A stretch of 64,000 nt of DNA, from the NCBI GenBank assembly GCA_029204045.2, contig CM055065.1, positions 12,723,024 to 12,787,023 of the forward strand, in the 5' to 3' direction. The translations under genes and the position numbers were made by a program. The notes under the pieces are model-generated. The model did not search any database. It saw nothing but the letters and a program-made list of their open reading frames with translations, and was not told the DNA's origin. Below are positions 20,928 through 31,509 of this stretch, piece after piece (positions within the stretch are counted from its first letter, which is position 1; each line of letters opens with the position of its first letter). This stretch comes from Tillandsia leiboldiana (Eukaryota; Streptophyta; Magnoliopsida; Poales; Bromeliaceae).

Positions 20928-21172
20928 AGATGTGGAAAGAGTTACATCCGAAAGGAGTGTGAAAACTACCACCACATGTTGGAAAGAGCTGCCACCCCGG
21001 TCGTCCGGTCTGTGTGTGAAGCTACCACATGTTTTGATGCTTGAAAAATATTTCTTGAAATTTTTAGTTGAAGCAATCAGAGATTTAAATTCAAAGTTCA
21101 TATTTTGAACAATCTCCTGGTTGGTATAAGGTGGGATAGTTAAAAGATGCTCAAAGAGCCACCCTTAGGTAT
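20928..21172 (+). other. Conserved non-coding blocks shared by B, C and D
   Basis: Block 1 (20928-21035: 'gatgtggaaagagttacatc', 'gtgtgaaaactaccaccaca', 'ggtcgtccgg') and block 2 (21118-21172: 'ggttggtataaggtggga', 'agatgctcaaagagccacc') recur at 54066-54170 and 54242-54298 in D, and on the minus strand in C (35975-36080, 35830-35888). Block 2 can fold as GCTC-AAA-GAGC within GGTGG/CCACC. The function is unknown. Confidence 0.7.
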
Positions 21173-21639
21173 TTTAGTGTTTATCTCAATTTGAAAGGGT
21201 AGAATTCAAGATTGATGTCACTTGGAAATCTCCGTAAGTCATCTTGATAGAGTTTGGATCTCAAGATTATTTTTGATGACTTGTGTTTGATGAATATAAC
21301 ATGAAAAACGGTTTATAATGTTTTACCTTTATTTTTCATGATTTTGGAGTAAATCTTTTTAATTTTTATAATTAATTGGATTGAATGACATCTATGTGAT
21401 CTCATATTATTTTCAAGCACTTAAATTGTTTTCTTGATGGAATACAAATCGGTAATTCAATTATTTCAAAATCTGGATTTGTTTCAAGAAATTATTTGAT
21501 TTTTGCTTTCGGCTACCGGTACGCAATCTGTGTTTTTGTTATATACCGGAACTGAGCTTTTATCTCTCTTTCTCTATGAACTAATACTGTTAGTAATTTT
21601 CTTTTATCTAGTATGTTCACTGTTTGACAATTTGTGACA
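21173..21639 (+). other. Spacer with remnant CCGG promoter motif
   Basis: AT-rich. 'gctaccggtacgcaatctgtg' and 'tataccggaac' at 21512-21552 match the CCGG repeats found upstream of the third ORF in C. The third ORF itself is missing in B. Confidence 0.55.
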
Positions 21640-22056
21640 AAAAGGGGGAGAAGAGAAATGGGGGAGATGAGATCATCGAGATAGGGGGAGACGGAGAAGA
21701 GATCATCAAGATAGGGGGAGATAAAGAAAAGAGATGATGAAAAAGGAGCCGAAAAATAAAAAGAACCAAAAGGACGAATCAAATGTAGGATTTACATTTA
21801 ATTTCTAACGACTAACGTTTGATTTTGTTTGGAGTTTTGTTTTGCAGGAATTACATCACTTTAAGACTCCAAGTCCTAAGTCATAGAGTTTGTTCTAAGA
21901 CTGGTTCAAATGTAATTTTTGTTTATTGGATCTTTCACGCAAAGAAAGTCAATGTTTTGGTGATGACATTGAGTTTCGATTTTTTGGTTTAAGATGAGTG
22001 TCTTGAGCGTTTTATGTATTTTTGGGTTTTGTCACAAAATTGCCAAAGGGGGAGAT
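21640..22056 (+). promoter_or_regulatory. Multiple polypurine tracts of element B
   Basis: Several AAGGGGGAGA-type tracts lie at 21640-21722, and a final AAAGGGGGAGAT directly precedes the 3' LTR (22045-22056). Multiple purine tracts are a recognised Sirevirus trait. Confidence 0.8.
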
Positions 22057-23355
22057 TGTTACGGCTTTTTGTGTTGGCATATTTCGTGAGTTGAGTAGTT
22101 GAGTTGTTGAGTTGAGTCGGAGTCTTGAAGTGATCAAATTGTCAATCAGCAATCGAAGACTTAGAGAAGATTCAACAAGAGCTCAAGTTGACACTCAGTG
22201 TTTTGAGTCTTGAAGATTGAAATAGAAGAATTGTGGATCAATTACATCAATCTTAAGGAAAATGGATTCGGATTGATCAGGTACGTTTAACTAAATAATT
22301 TTGGTGATCCGAATACATTTGAGTGGTTTAGAAACATTTGGATAAGTTTTCATTGCTTAAAAATCAAAAACTGGACAAATTGGATGTTTCAGAATTTCTG
22401 ATCCTGAACCAATCCGGATCAGAATTCCGATCCGGATCAGAATTCCGATCCGGATCCCGAACCTTGTTTTTTCAGGAATTGCTGAAAAAAGACGACGATC
22501 AGGATCGCCGTAAATCCGATCCGGATCGTCGTGCGGGAAAATTCCTGTTAAGCCAGTTTTTGATGCTTATCTCTTTCCAAAGGTTTCTAAACTATAAATA
22601 GACATTTAGGGTTTCTCAAAAACTACCGATTAATTAATTAAACACTTGAGAGCAACCCTAGAGGCTAGGTTTTTATCGTTCTTCTTTATAGCCTCTTTTA
22701 GGTCAATTCGACGGTTCTTTCAAGAACATATCTTTTGTCGAATTGATCTAATCTTTGCTTAGAGATTCCTTCTACGGTTCTTCAATGATAATCTAAGCAA
22801 AGGATCACCATCGAAGTCAATATTTCTATCGGCTAAGTTTGCGTCGTGGATTCGACGTAGCATCGTGGATTCGATGTGTTGAAGGCGTTTCGTGGATTCG
22901 AAACGTGTGCTCGTGGATTCGAGTGGCGTTCGTGGATTCGAACGTGTGCAGTGGACGTGCAATCGGTGGAGCGCAAGGTCCGAAAAAGTTGAAGGAGGGG
23001 TTGAATCCGTGGAGACGGTAATCACCTTGTTATTCTTCTTTTCTTAGTGGATTGTTATTGCGTGAACGTCCAATCGGTGAGCGCAAGGTCCGAAGAAGTT
23101 GAAGGAGGGGTTGAGTCCGTGGAGTCGGTAATCACCTTGTTATTCTTCTATTCTTAGTGGATTGTTATTGCGTGTTGGTCCCGTGGTTTTTCTCCTGGAT
23201 TGGAGTTTCCACGTATATCTCGGTGTGCTGTTTTTTATTTTCGCATTGGTTTTTATTTTGCACTGAGATTGGTTTTATAAGTATTACACCTATTCACCCC
23301 TCCTCTAGTTGTTTGATAGTACCTATTTAGATCCGTGGGGATCCAAAAACCTACA
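22057..23355 (+). repeat. Element B 3' LTR
   Basis: 1299 bp, about 99% identical to the 5' LTR by eye. TATA box at 22593-22600; stem-loop array at 22842-22945. Confidence 0.95.
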
Positions 23356-23425
23356 CGCCCTTGATTTCTAGAACGCCCGTTGGCTCCACCGTAGGACCAA
23401 GACAAAAATATAGTTTGCAGTTTTC
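23356..23425 (-). pseudogene. Copper amine oxidase pseudogene, fragment 1
   Basis: On the minus strand TGVLEIKG runs up to the element B border and continues as GTHHNHTNQI in fragment 2. Just upstream, in a shifted frame, ANYIFVL may correspond to the region of the topaquinone tyrosine (usually N-Y-[DE]), with the acidic residue gone. The upstream limit is unclear and may be an intron boundary. Confidence 0.65.
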
Positions 23426-25498
23426 TTGGTGCCATAAATGAAAGGTTTGAAACAGATACCAAGTTATCAGAAATGTTTTGGGGCAAATATTGTTTATGAC
23501 TACTCGTCAACAGGACTAGATTATCGGTTTGGTTAATGAACTTTGCAGTTTCCTGATGCAGTAATTGAAAGGTTTAAAATGTGTATGATCTACTGGAAAT
23601 GTGTTATCACCGACTATTTCGCAACGGTGTCAAATACTCTGGAGTGCTTGTCAATAGGAATTCCTTGTTGGATCAATGCATTTTATGGAAAATCAGACTT
23701 GGTAACAAACGAATTTTAGTTTGAATGTAGGTTTGGTTCTTGTACCTGATGGTTTATTGGATTCTAATTCTGATTCTATTGTTTATACGACTAGTTAAAA
23801 ACTAGAGAATTGAGGTTGGTACAAGGGTTCGTTTAGTCTTCTGGCATAGTCGTTATTTGGAAAGGGCGTGCTCCGGAAAAATCTTTCCGCAGACTTAGGA
23901 GTCGCTGGTTTTCAATTCCCTGTCAACAAAGTAGTCATAATTTCCTACCGTAGGATTCAGATTGCAGAAAAGAGAGCTCTTCTAGAAAGTAAATTTTCTT
24001 TAATAGAATATTAGATAATATTTTCAAAATCTAATTCTAATTTTTAGAATTAAAGCTTTGATTTTAGAGACCCCAATTTGCTTCTTGAAAATTTGTTCTG
24101 ATTTTTATTTTAAATTTAAAGTTTAACTTTAGATTCAATTTTTAAATTTAAATTATATTTTAATTTTAAATTTTCATATTTCAAAATTTAAGTTTTAAGT
24201 TTTAATTTTTAAATTTTTAAATTTGAATTTTAAATTTTATGTTTTATATTTTAAAATTTAAAATTTAGATATTAAATTTTAAATTTCACATCTCAAATTT
24301 TAAATTTAAAAATTTAAAATTTTAAAATTTTATAATTTGCAATTTTATTTTTAAATTTGGAATTTAAAATTCGAAATATTGAAATTTCAATTTCAAAATC
24401 TTAAATTTTAACCTATATGATTTATTATTTGTAAATAGCAAAAATTTATTACTAAACAAATTTACAAAATAACTTTAAAATAATTTTTTATAGGGCTTTT
24501 CGAATCAAAATTAATTTTTTAAACCAAAATTAATTGTGCAAAAATTATTTTTTCAACAGCTAAGCTAAATAGGCTCTACTTAAATTCTTGGTGGTAGTTG
24601 TAACTTGTAAGGGAGTGTTTCGGAATAATCTGACCACAAAATGGATCACATTGCTCATGAATTCCCTGTCAACAATGGCGTCTGCGAGCGCTTCTCGGCA
24701 TCGTAGACGAGAATGCCAGGGAGATGATGGGGCCGCCTCGTACGTCAAAGCTCGTGCGAAAGGTTCAGATGGCCCACGTGATTGTGAGATGTGTAAGCAA
24801 TCAACGAGAAATTGGATATTTAGTGACAAGCCTGCATTATGCTAAAAAATGGATACTAATTAACAAGAATACTACTTTTTTTTGACGTGAGGGTGGAGAC
24901 GGTTTTGTTTTCTTTTTTTTAGGTTTTTTGTTTTTTTTTTTTTTCTGATTTGCTCGAGATTTTATTGTCTTATTTTTATTGTTAAATTCATTTGCGTAAT
25001 GAATTCTCAAAAAAATTAATAAGAATACTATCATCTTAACAATAGTCTGGTCAAATGAAGGGCCCAATTAATTCCATGGAATTTGGGTGGGATTCCACTC
25101 TCTTTGGAATCTAACGTTAAACAGAGTTCCATTCCATTTTAGTGCGAGGAAAGAGACGAGATTGGCTAACCTATATGTAAGAGCAAACTTTAATCACCAA
25201 TCCTGTGAATTAACCCATTTGTGTTTCACCATCTATGGTTTGAAAAGTTGCGATTTGTCATCCTACAAGATTTCTTTAAAAAATAACTTTCGCATTTAGG
25301 ACATATCATTAAATAAGATTGTTAAAATGCTTCATTTCTACACGAGAGGCTGACAAAACATTATTAAGTTAACAATGTAAAACTTGAGCAAAGTGAAACT
25401 TTTGATATTATAAGTTAATAAAGTGCGTGCGAAGTGTTACCATGTATTAATGATATATTATATAATTATTTGATATAGACTTCATTTGGGGGTGAAAG

Positions 25499-25501
<3 letters not shown>
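23426..25501. other. AT-rich DNA, no gene recognised
   Basis: 23426-23985 could be intron-like DNA of the amine oxidase gene. A motif 'aaacctttcaatta/aaacctttcattta' with 'ggaaactgcaaa' nearby is duplicated (about 23430-23470 and 23540-23580, in reverse complement). 23985-24440 is low-complexity TTTAAA-type sequence. A short mixed-composition stretch at 24580-24840 has frames on both strands that I do not recognise. Confidence 0.5.

Positions 25502-25543
<42 letters not shown>
25502..25543. repeat. 42-bp T homopolymer
   Basis: An uninterrupted T run. It could be the poly(A) tail of a minus-strand retrotransposed sequence. No recognisable LINE or SINE body adjoins it. Confidence 0.9.
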
Positions 25544-25544
<1 letters not shown>

Positions 25545-25819
25545 TTATTATATATACTGTTATTTTTTCTATTACCGGATTCTGCTGGATTACTCTAAGG
25601 ATCCGTTTAGAAAATTTTTAAAATAGAGTTTTATGTCACTTCACTTTATATTTTAAAGAATATTATATTTTAATTAGTTTGCTAATTTAGATGGTCCAAC
25701 AATCTAAAAAAAATATAGCGTGTTATTGATGTTGCAGTTTTTCAAAAAAAAAAAAATTAGACCCGCTAAATTTTTTTTCCTATTTCGCGTACAACTTCTC
25801 CCTCACACCTTTTCGCATT

Positions 25820-26390
25820 TCGCCTTTTTTTAAAAAATTTAAATTTTAAATTTTAAATTTAAATTTAAATTTTAAATTTTAAATTTAAATTTAAATTTAA
25901 ATTTAAAAAATTTGAAATTTAAAATTTAAAATTCAAAATTTTAAAACTAAAAAATTTAAAAATTTTAAAATAAAATTTAAATTTAAATTTTAAAATTTGA
26001 AATTTAAAATTCTAAATTGTAAAATTAAAATTTATTATTTTAAAATGAAAATTTATTACTTTAAAATAATAAAATTTTATGTTTGAAACTTAAAATTAAT
26101 ATTATAAAATATTAAATATTAAATTTTGAAATTTTATATTTGAAATTGATATTTTAAAATTTGAAATTTGAAATTTGAAATTTTAAATTTTAAATTTTAT
26201 ATTTTAAATTTTAAATTTTAATTTTAAATTTTAAATTTTAAATTTTAAAATATAAATTTCAGATATAACATTTCAAAATTTAAAATTTAATATTTTATAA
26301 TATTAATTTTAAGTTTTAAACATAAAATTTAATTATTTTAAAGTAATAAATTTTAATTTTAAAATAATAAATTTTAACCTTTGAATTCTC
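25820..26390. repeat. AT-only low-complexity tract with long inverted repeat
   Basis: Almost only A and T in words such as AAATTTAAA and TTTTAAATTTT. Within it, about 26010-26190 and the reverse complement of about 26215-26390 match over ~175 bp, including specific interior words ('attaatattataaaat', 'aaaattttatgttt', 'aaaatttattactttaaaataat'). It could form a very long hairpin centred near 26200. Confidence 0.7.
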
Positions 26391-27065
26391 TTGCAGTTCC
26401 AATTTTATTAGTTCTGTTTTATTAAAGCAAAAAAACTCTGTTACATAACACAAGAGCTACTGTCTAGTGTCTGCATAATTCTCAGATTCTCCCGCATCTT
26501 CTCCTATTCTATCAACTACAACGACTCTTATGGTTTCATCAATTTCCTTCTTTGCTCAATTAAATTAACTCAGACTACCGAGAGGCTAATTGAAGTTTAT
26601 CCTGTTAAAATGTAGGAATTATCTAGAAACTACATTTTATATATTTTTATTTTTATTTGTCTAGTGGACGAGTAGCTTCAAAATAAACGATTGAAAATTA
26701 AACTTTTATAAAAAACAACGATAAAATATTTAAATTTTAAACTAAAATTATTTATGTTGCTCTTGATGGTAAATAAAATTTTTTATTAAAATTTTATCTA
26801 ATTTGAATTATTCTATATCGTTGAACTTACAAAGATTCCACATCGACCATTAAAATAGTTATTTTTACGAATAATTAATCACTTGGTAAATGATTCGTAA
26901 ATGATGTTTATAAAATTTAATATTTAACTAATTATAATAGCATTGATCATGTCTAATAGAACCGATCATCGAATCGGATGTCCATCATTGAATACAACTT
27001 ACAAATACAAAGACCTCCGTATTTTTGAAAGTACGAAAGTATCATATATATATATATATATATAT
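26391..27065. other. AT-rich intergenic DNA, nothing recognised
   Basis: No ORF with known features. A short (AT)n run at 27042-27064 borders the foldback element. Confidence 0.5.
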
Positions 27066-27400
27066 GCTATCGATAATACTAAGCACTTGGTGCTACCAAG
27101 TTTTCCGCTGTTAGATCTACTCTTTTAATCATTTTCATCCCTTAGAGAATATTATTTTTCCAACCACCTAGTAATCCCTAAGACCCACTATCATCCTAAC
27201 TGCAAATTCATTCATTCAAGAGTTAAAACCTAATAGCATCAAGTGTTATTAACCCTTGGATGAAGGGATGTGCGATTAGGATGATAGTGGGTTCCAAAAA
27301 TTTAGTAGGTGGTTGAAAAAATAGTATGATTTAAGAATAAATCTAACGGTAGAAAACTTAGTAGCACAAAGTGCTTGGTGTTGTCAATAACATAGTAGCC
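27066..27400. mobile_element. Foldback (MITE-like) element
   Basis: The two halves are imperfect inverted repeats of ~140 bp. Left words 'caagcacttggtgctacc', 'aagttttcc.ctgttagat', 'ccaaccacctagta' and 'cccactatcatcctaa' recur in reverse complement on the right side (27255-27395). No ORF. No target duplication was identified with confidence. Confidence 0.65.
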
Positions 27401-28105
27401 GAGTTTCGTTTCCACTCATTTGTTTTCGATGATGGTGTTTCGAAATCGACAATCGACACTGTTGAATATGATTTAAATAATTTAAACTATCTAAAAATTA
27501 AATTTCAAATCTTTTCAGCATTGTTGACCTAATGATCAAAGGGTTGCAAAATTTATAGTTTTAATGGTAAATATGAGTTTTTTTGTAAATTTAACGGTGT
27601 AAAAAATTATAAATTGATTAAATTTTGAAAGAAAAGTTTTAAACTTTTTAAAATAATATATATACTCTCGATCTTGATTAGAAGACTCCTATCATCACTT
27701 TATGAAGGATATTTATTTTCAGTCATTCATTTTTGTGTCCACTTGATGGGCAAGAAAAGACTATAAAAAAAATATGAAATTTATTTTTCAGATAGTTTAA
27801 ATGGTTTAGATCATATGTAGTGTCCACGGTTTTCCTTTGGTATCACTTTCGGTAATGACGACATTTTTCTCCGAATTTTTGTTATATCCTTTTGGTCGGA
27901 TTTGTATTTTATTGTGTAAGGTTCGAAAAATGAAAAACGATGGTGCGATCGGCTCGAAATTCCGGTAAGCGGAACTCTCGTTGTGATTTTTCTAAGTTCG
28001 GTATGAGAAAGGGATTTAGAACACTCGTTGCGATTTTTGGGTGCTTGAAAATCCGTGCCGACATACGATGAGATTTCCGAGGTGATTGGAACGCAAATCG
28101 AGGAA

Positions 28106-28205
28106 GATCTAGTTTTGTTACAAAATGATCTAGTTTTGTTACAAAAAGATCTAGTTTGTTACAAAAAGATTGAGTTGTTACCAAAGTAGATGGACTGTTG
28201 CAAAA
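28106..28205 (+). repeat. Tandem 20-21-bp repeat within solo LTR G
   Basis: Five decaying units beginning GATCTAGTTTTGTTACAAAA. They lie early in the LTR, where U3 enhancers are expected. Confidence 0.85.
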
Positions 28206-28689
28206 TATTTGGAAAACGGTTATTTTTGTTCAAAATTTTCTAATAAATAAGGGTATTGGTGTTTGTTTCAAAAGTTTCACATCAAAGAAAGAAAAACAAG
28301 AAAACCCTAGATTTCCCGTGGATTGTGATAGAGAGAACATCGACTTCTTCCTCGAAGGGTGCGTTGAGGGTCGGGATCGGGAATCGGCGTCGTCTCGGGG
28401 CAATGGAGGGGGGAGCACTAACACAGCGGGAGATCAAAGAGCGGAGATCGAAACCGAGCATCTTACCGTTAACTTCACCGACTAGAAGGTATGTTTTTGG
28501 CTCTCCGTTACCTCGTTTGTGTGTTCCGCGAGATTTCCGGTTTTCTTTTTGGGTTTCTTTGGGGTAACGATGGAAACGGGGACACTTTACGAAGTTGGGG
28601 CCAACACCGTCAAGGTAGACGGGAGGCCGCCGCCGCCGTCGATGAGGTTGGGAAGCTGTCGCCGCCATTGTAATGGAAATGGGAGGCCG

Positions 28690-28995
28690 CCGCCGCCAAC
28701 CCAAGGGCACCACCGCACGAGGCACCGCCGTATGGGGCACCACCGTGCGGGGCGCCGCTTGCGTGCGGGCACACCCATGCGAGGAACCGTCCATGCGGGG
28801 CACACCCATGCGAGGCGCCGCCCGCATGGGGCGCGGCCCAAGCAGGGCGCCGCTTGCATGGGGCGCCAACCGCATGAGGCACGGCCCATGCGGGGCGCTG
28901 CCCGCATGGGGCGCTACCCGTGCGGGGCGCGCCCATGCGGGGCGCCGTCCCCATGGGGGCGGCCCTTGTGGGGCGCCACCTGCAAGGGAAGCCGG
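28690..28995 (+). repeat. GC-rich repeat island within solo LTR G
   Basis: Repeated words 'catgcggggcgcc' and 'cgcatggggcgc' about every 15-30 bp. Long frames on both strands result from this composition and are not genes. Confidence 0.75.
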
Positions 28996-30539
28996 GCCGG
29001 TTTATCTCCGTCGCTCGGACTGTATGTCACCATTGCCGCCTCCGGAACCACCATCGCATCGTTTCATCTCCGTTGGGTTGTACCGATGGTCGTTTTACTC
29101 CGTCAAGCGGAGTGTTTTCATCAATTTCGCCAACGGGACACCGGCTTGACCCCCGATTCGCGGAGTTCCTCTACGATGATGTTTTTAACAACGGTTTTGG
29201 TGTAGTTTGTGTTCGAACAGGGTTTGTGGTGGTTTTGGGGATTTTCGCACGTCGTTTTCTTCACCGTTTGAGGTGGGTAATCTAACTAAGGTAGGGGATG
29301 GTGTTGGACCATGGTGTCCGGCCCTTCTCTCCCTTTTATTTTAAATTGTGTTTTTGGCATAACTGTTTTGAGAAAAAAAGAAAGGACAAGGTGTTGTTTG
29401 TTTGGTAAAATTGGTACACACAAAAAGGGACAAGACAAGATGCATGGCTTTATCGGGTACAGCTACCACGATATTGTCGACAGTTACAGGTTTTGAGGCT
29501 CATGGCGCTATCACGTACACCAGCGGTATGGCCACTGCAAGGGTGTACTTTTCCGGAGAAGTCCGTCTAAGGACCCGTGAACTTTACACCGGGATTGCGT
29601 AGGGGCCCTCCAAGGTAGTAAGGGGAGGGTTAAAAGAGCACCAAAGGATTGAGCAAGGTTGGTTAATCCTTAGGTCTACGGACTAAGGGATGGTATGAAT
29701 GGAACAGAGATTCCGATTTTCGGTTTGTTGTCCTATTTACTTTTTGTACCTCGTTACTACATATCATGTTTATGTTATTGATTATTTGCTTTCCTATATT
29801 TTGGTCACTGACTCCCACCATGTGACAGGATCCGGCGGGGACGGAGGAAAGGCATCGGCTCACGAGTGACATCGCATTTGCGTCATCTCGGTGACTCATT
29901 TTTACTCCTCTTTCGTTGGTACATTATGTGGATATGGTTAGCATGATATTTGACAACTCGATGTGGATGATGTGATATGAACCTTGGAACATGAATGCTT
30001 TAGTGATGTGGGATATTGAACTTTGATTTTTCATTCTTATGTTGTGATGGTTGGATGTGCAGGTGGAGATTTTGAAAAGGTAAAATGATTGCGAAAACAG
30101 ATTTCTAAAATAGAGTGTCGGGTGGACACTATTTTAAAACCTTGTGGCTTTATCCTTTTAAATTGGTGGATGCCGAGTGGGCGATTATCTTTTGAATGTT
30201 GTATAAATTCATGTAATCCCTTATGTGAGAATGTGTATGCTAAACTATTGGTGATTGGTGATTGTATGTTATGTGACGCCGTGCATATACAGGAGAGACT
30301 ATGTCCATTTAATTTAGTAGCCTTGTATATGTGGCGGGTCTGAGCACGTGCCGGAGGGTAAAGGCTTTTAAAGAAAAAAATTAGGGGCGTTTTCCGCTCT
30401 CTGATCTACCCTCGGGGCGTGACATCATATTTAACGGTATCGATTGTCGTTTTGAAAGCTCCATCATCGAAAACAAATGGGTGGCTCCATTTGCTATCGA
30501 TAGCATTCCAACTCAACTCTCTCTCTCTCTCTCTCTCTC

Positions 30540-30542
<3 letters not shown>

Positions 30543-30593
<51 letters not shown>

Positions 30594-31130
30594 GGACTAG
30601 ACTACTATTAGTAGCAAAATTTCATTGTTACTACTAATTTTTTTTCAATGATGGAGCCTCTAAATCGATGATCGGCACCGTTGAACATGATCTAGACTAC
30701 TGAAACTATATAGAAATCAAATTTCAAATATTTTTCGACATCATTGACCTAATAATCAAAAAGTTGCAAAATTTATAATTTTAATGGTAGATATGAGATG
30801 TTTGCTCATTTAACGGTATAAAGAAATTTAAATCGATTGAATTTGGTTAGAAATATTTTTAAACTATTTAAAGCAAGATCTATACTCTCGATCTTGATTA
30901 CAAGATTCCTATCATCACTTTTTGAAGGATATTTATTTTTAGCCGTTCGATCATTTTGTGGCCACTTGATGGACAAGAAAAGAATAACAAAAAATGATGA
31001 AATTTGATTTCCATATAGTTTAAATGGTCTAGATCATATTTAACGGTGTCGATCGTCATTTTGGAAACTCCATCATAAAAAACAAATCGATAGCAATAAT
31101 AGGATTTTGCTATTAATAATAGCCCAGTCC

Positions 31131-31171
<41 letters not shown>
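30543..31171. mobile_element. MITE copy 2 with microsatellite tips
   Basis: Inverted repeats of roughly 100 bp. The left reads (GA)n, GTTGGACTAG, AGTAGCAAAAT, then ATGATGGAG and 'gatcg.caccgtt.aa.atgatctaga'. The right is the reverse complement of the same series, ending in GTCCAACTC(TC)n. The interior matches MITE copy 1. The GA run (30543-30590) and the CT run (31134-31171) are themselves inverted repeats at the tips. No ORF. Confidence 0.7.

Positions 31172-31213
<42 letters not shown>
31171..31213. repeat. (AT)n microsatellite
   Basis: An uninterrupted AT dinucleotide run next to the right tip of MITE copy 2 and the start of LTR F. Confidence 0.95.
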
Positions 31214-31217
<4 letters not shown>

Positions 31218-31509
31218 CCCTCGTGATCTGTGGTGAGGAACACCTATTATTGGTGTGTCGGGCCCGCAACACGTTGAATGGACGTGTCAGACGGACTCAG
31301 TGAGGGTTCTGGATCAAGCCTGTCATTCGGCTGCTCTCGCTAAATTTTGGAGATGGTTTCAGGCTAATCGGAGGCTGGATTTGGATTTAGCGTGGAAAAA
31401 CGCTGAAAAACGGCTATTTACTTGCATTTTTCTAAGTCCGGACGACCAAAAAGGGTACCGGGAAGTTTTCGGTGCATTTTGGTGCACGGGGGAGCCGTGG
31501 ACAGGCGGG

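Larger units (their letters stand above)
17215..23355 (+). mobile_element. Ty1/copia element B: gag-only, young
   Basis: Two 1299-bp LTRs (17215-18513 and 22057-23355) start TGTTACGG and end CCTACA. By eye they differ at about nine positions, so the insertion is recent. A primer-binding site follows the left LTR (AATAGGTATCAGAGCGGG) and purine tracts precede the right one. The flanking 5-mers are TGCCC and CGCCC (one mismatch). Inside is one long gag ORF and no pol. Its structure matches non-autonomous gag-only LTR elements (called TR-GAG in plants). The LTR motif CACCTATTCACCCCCCCTCTAG and multiple purine tracts point to the Sirevirus lineage. It is inserted in a copper amine oxidase exon. 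Confidence 0.93.
27816..30424 (+). repeat. Gypsy solo LTR (G) with perfect TSD
   Basis: A 2609-bp LTR starting TGTAGTGTCC and ending CGGGGCGTGACA, flanked by TCATA at 27811-27815 and 30425-30429. No internal region is present, so this is a solo LTR left by LTR-LTR recombination. It shares the LTR hairpin (30283-30332) and the palindrome-like CTTTTCCGGAGAAG (29548-29561) with A, E and H. The uninterrupted sequence 'gatcatatttaacggt' in MITE copy 2 (about 31032-31048) shows the empty site. Confidence 0.9.
27401..30540. mobile_element. MITE copy 1, interrupted by a solo LTR
   Basis: The copy consists of 27401-27815 plus 30425-30540. Its terminal inverted repeats share ATTTGTTTTCGATGATGG and 'cgacaatcga.ac.gtt.aatatgat' at the left (about 27417-27475) and right (30425-30480, reversed). 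The interior is ~70-80% similar by eye to MITE copy 2. The right tip merges into a CT microsatellite (30517-30540). No ORF; non-autonomous DNA transposon, superfamily not determined. Confidence 0.65.

Noticed and set aside
24560..24845. Small ORFs of about 85-89 codons on both strands
   Set aside because: Normal composition but no recognised motif, no similarity I can name, and no gene context.
25502..25543. Poly(T) as evidence of a SINE
   Set aside because: No Pol III A/B box or tRNA-like head was found next to it.
28519..29205. 228-codon ORF with repeated G-R-P-H words
   Set aside because: Arises from tandem GC-rich repeats in solo LTR G; frames are open on both strands.
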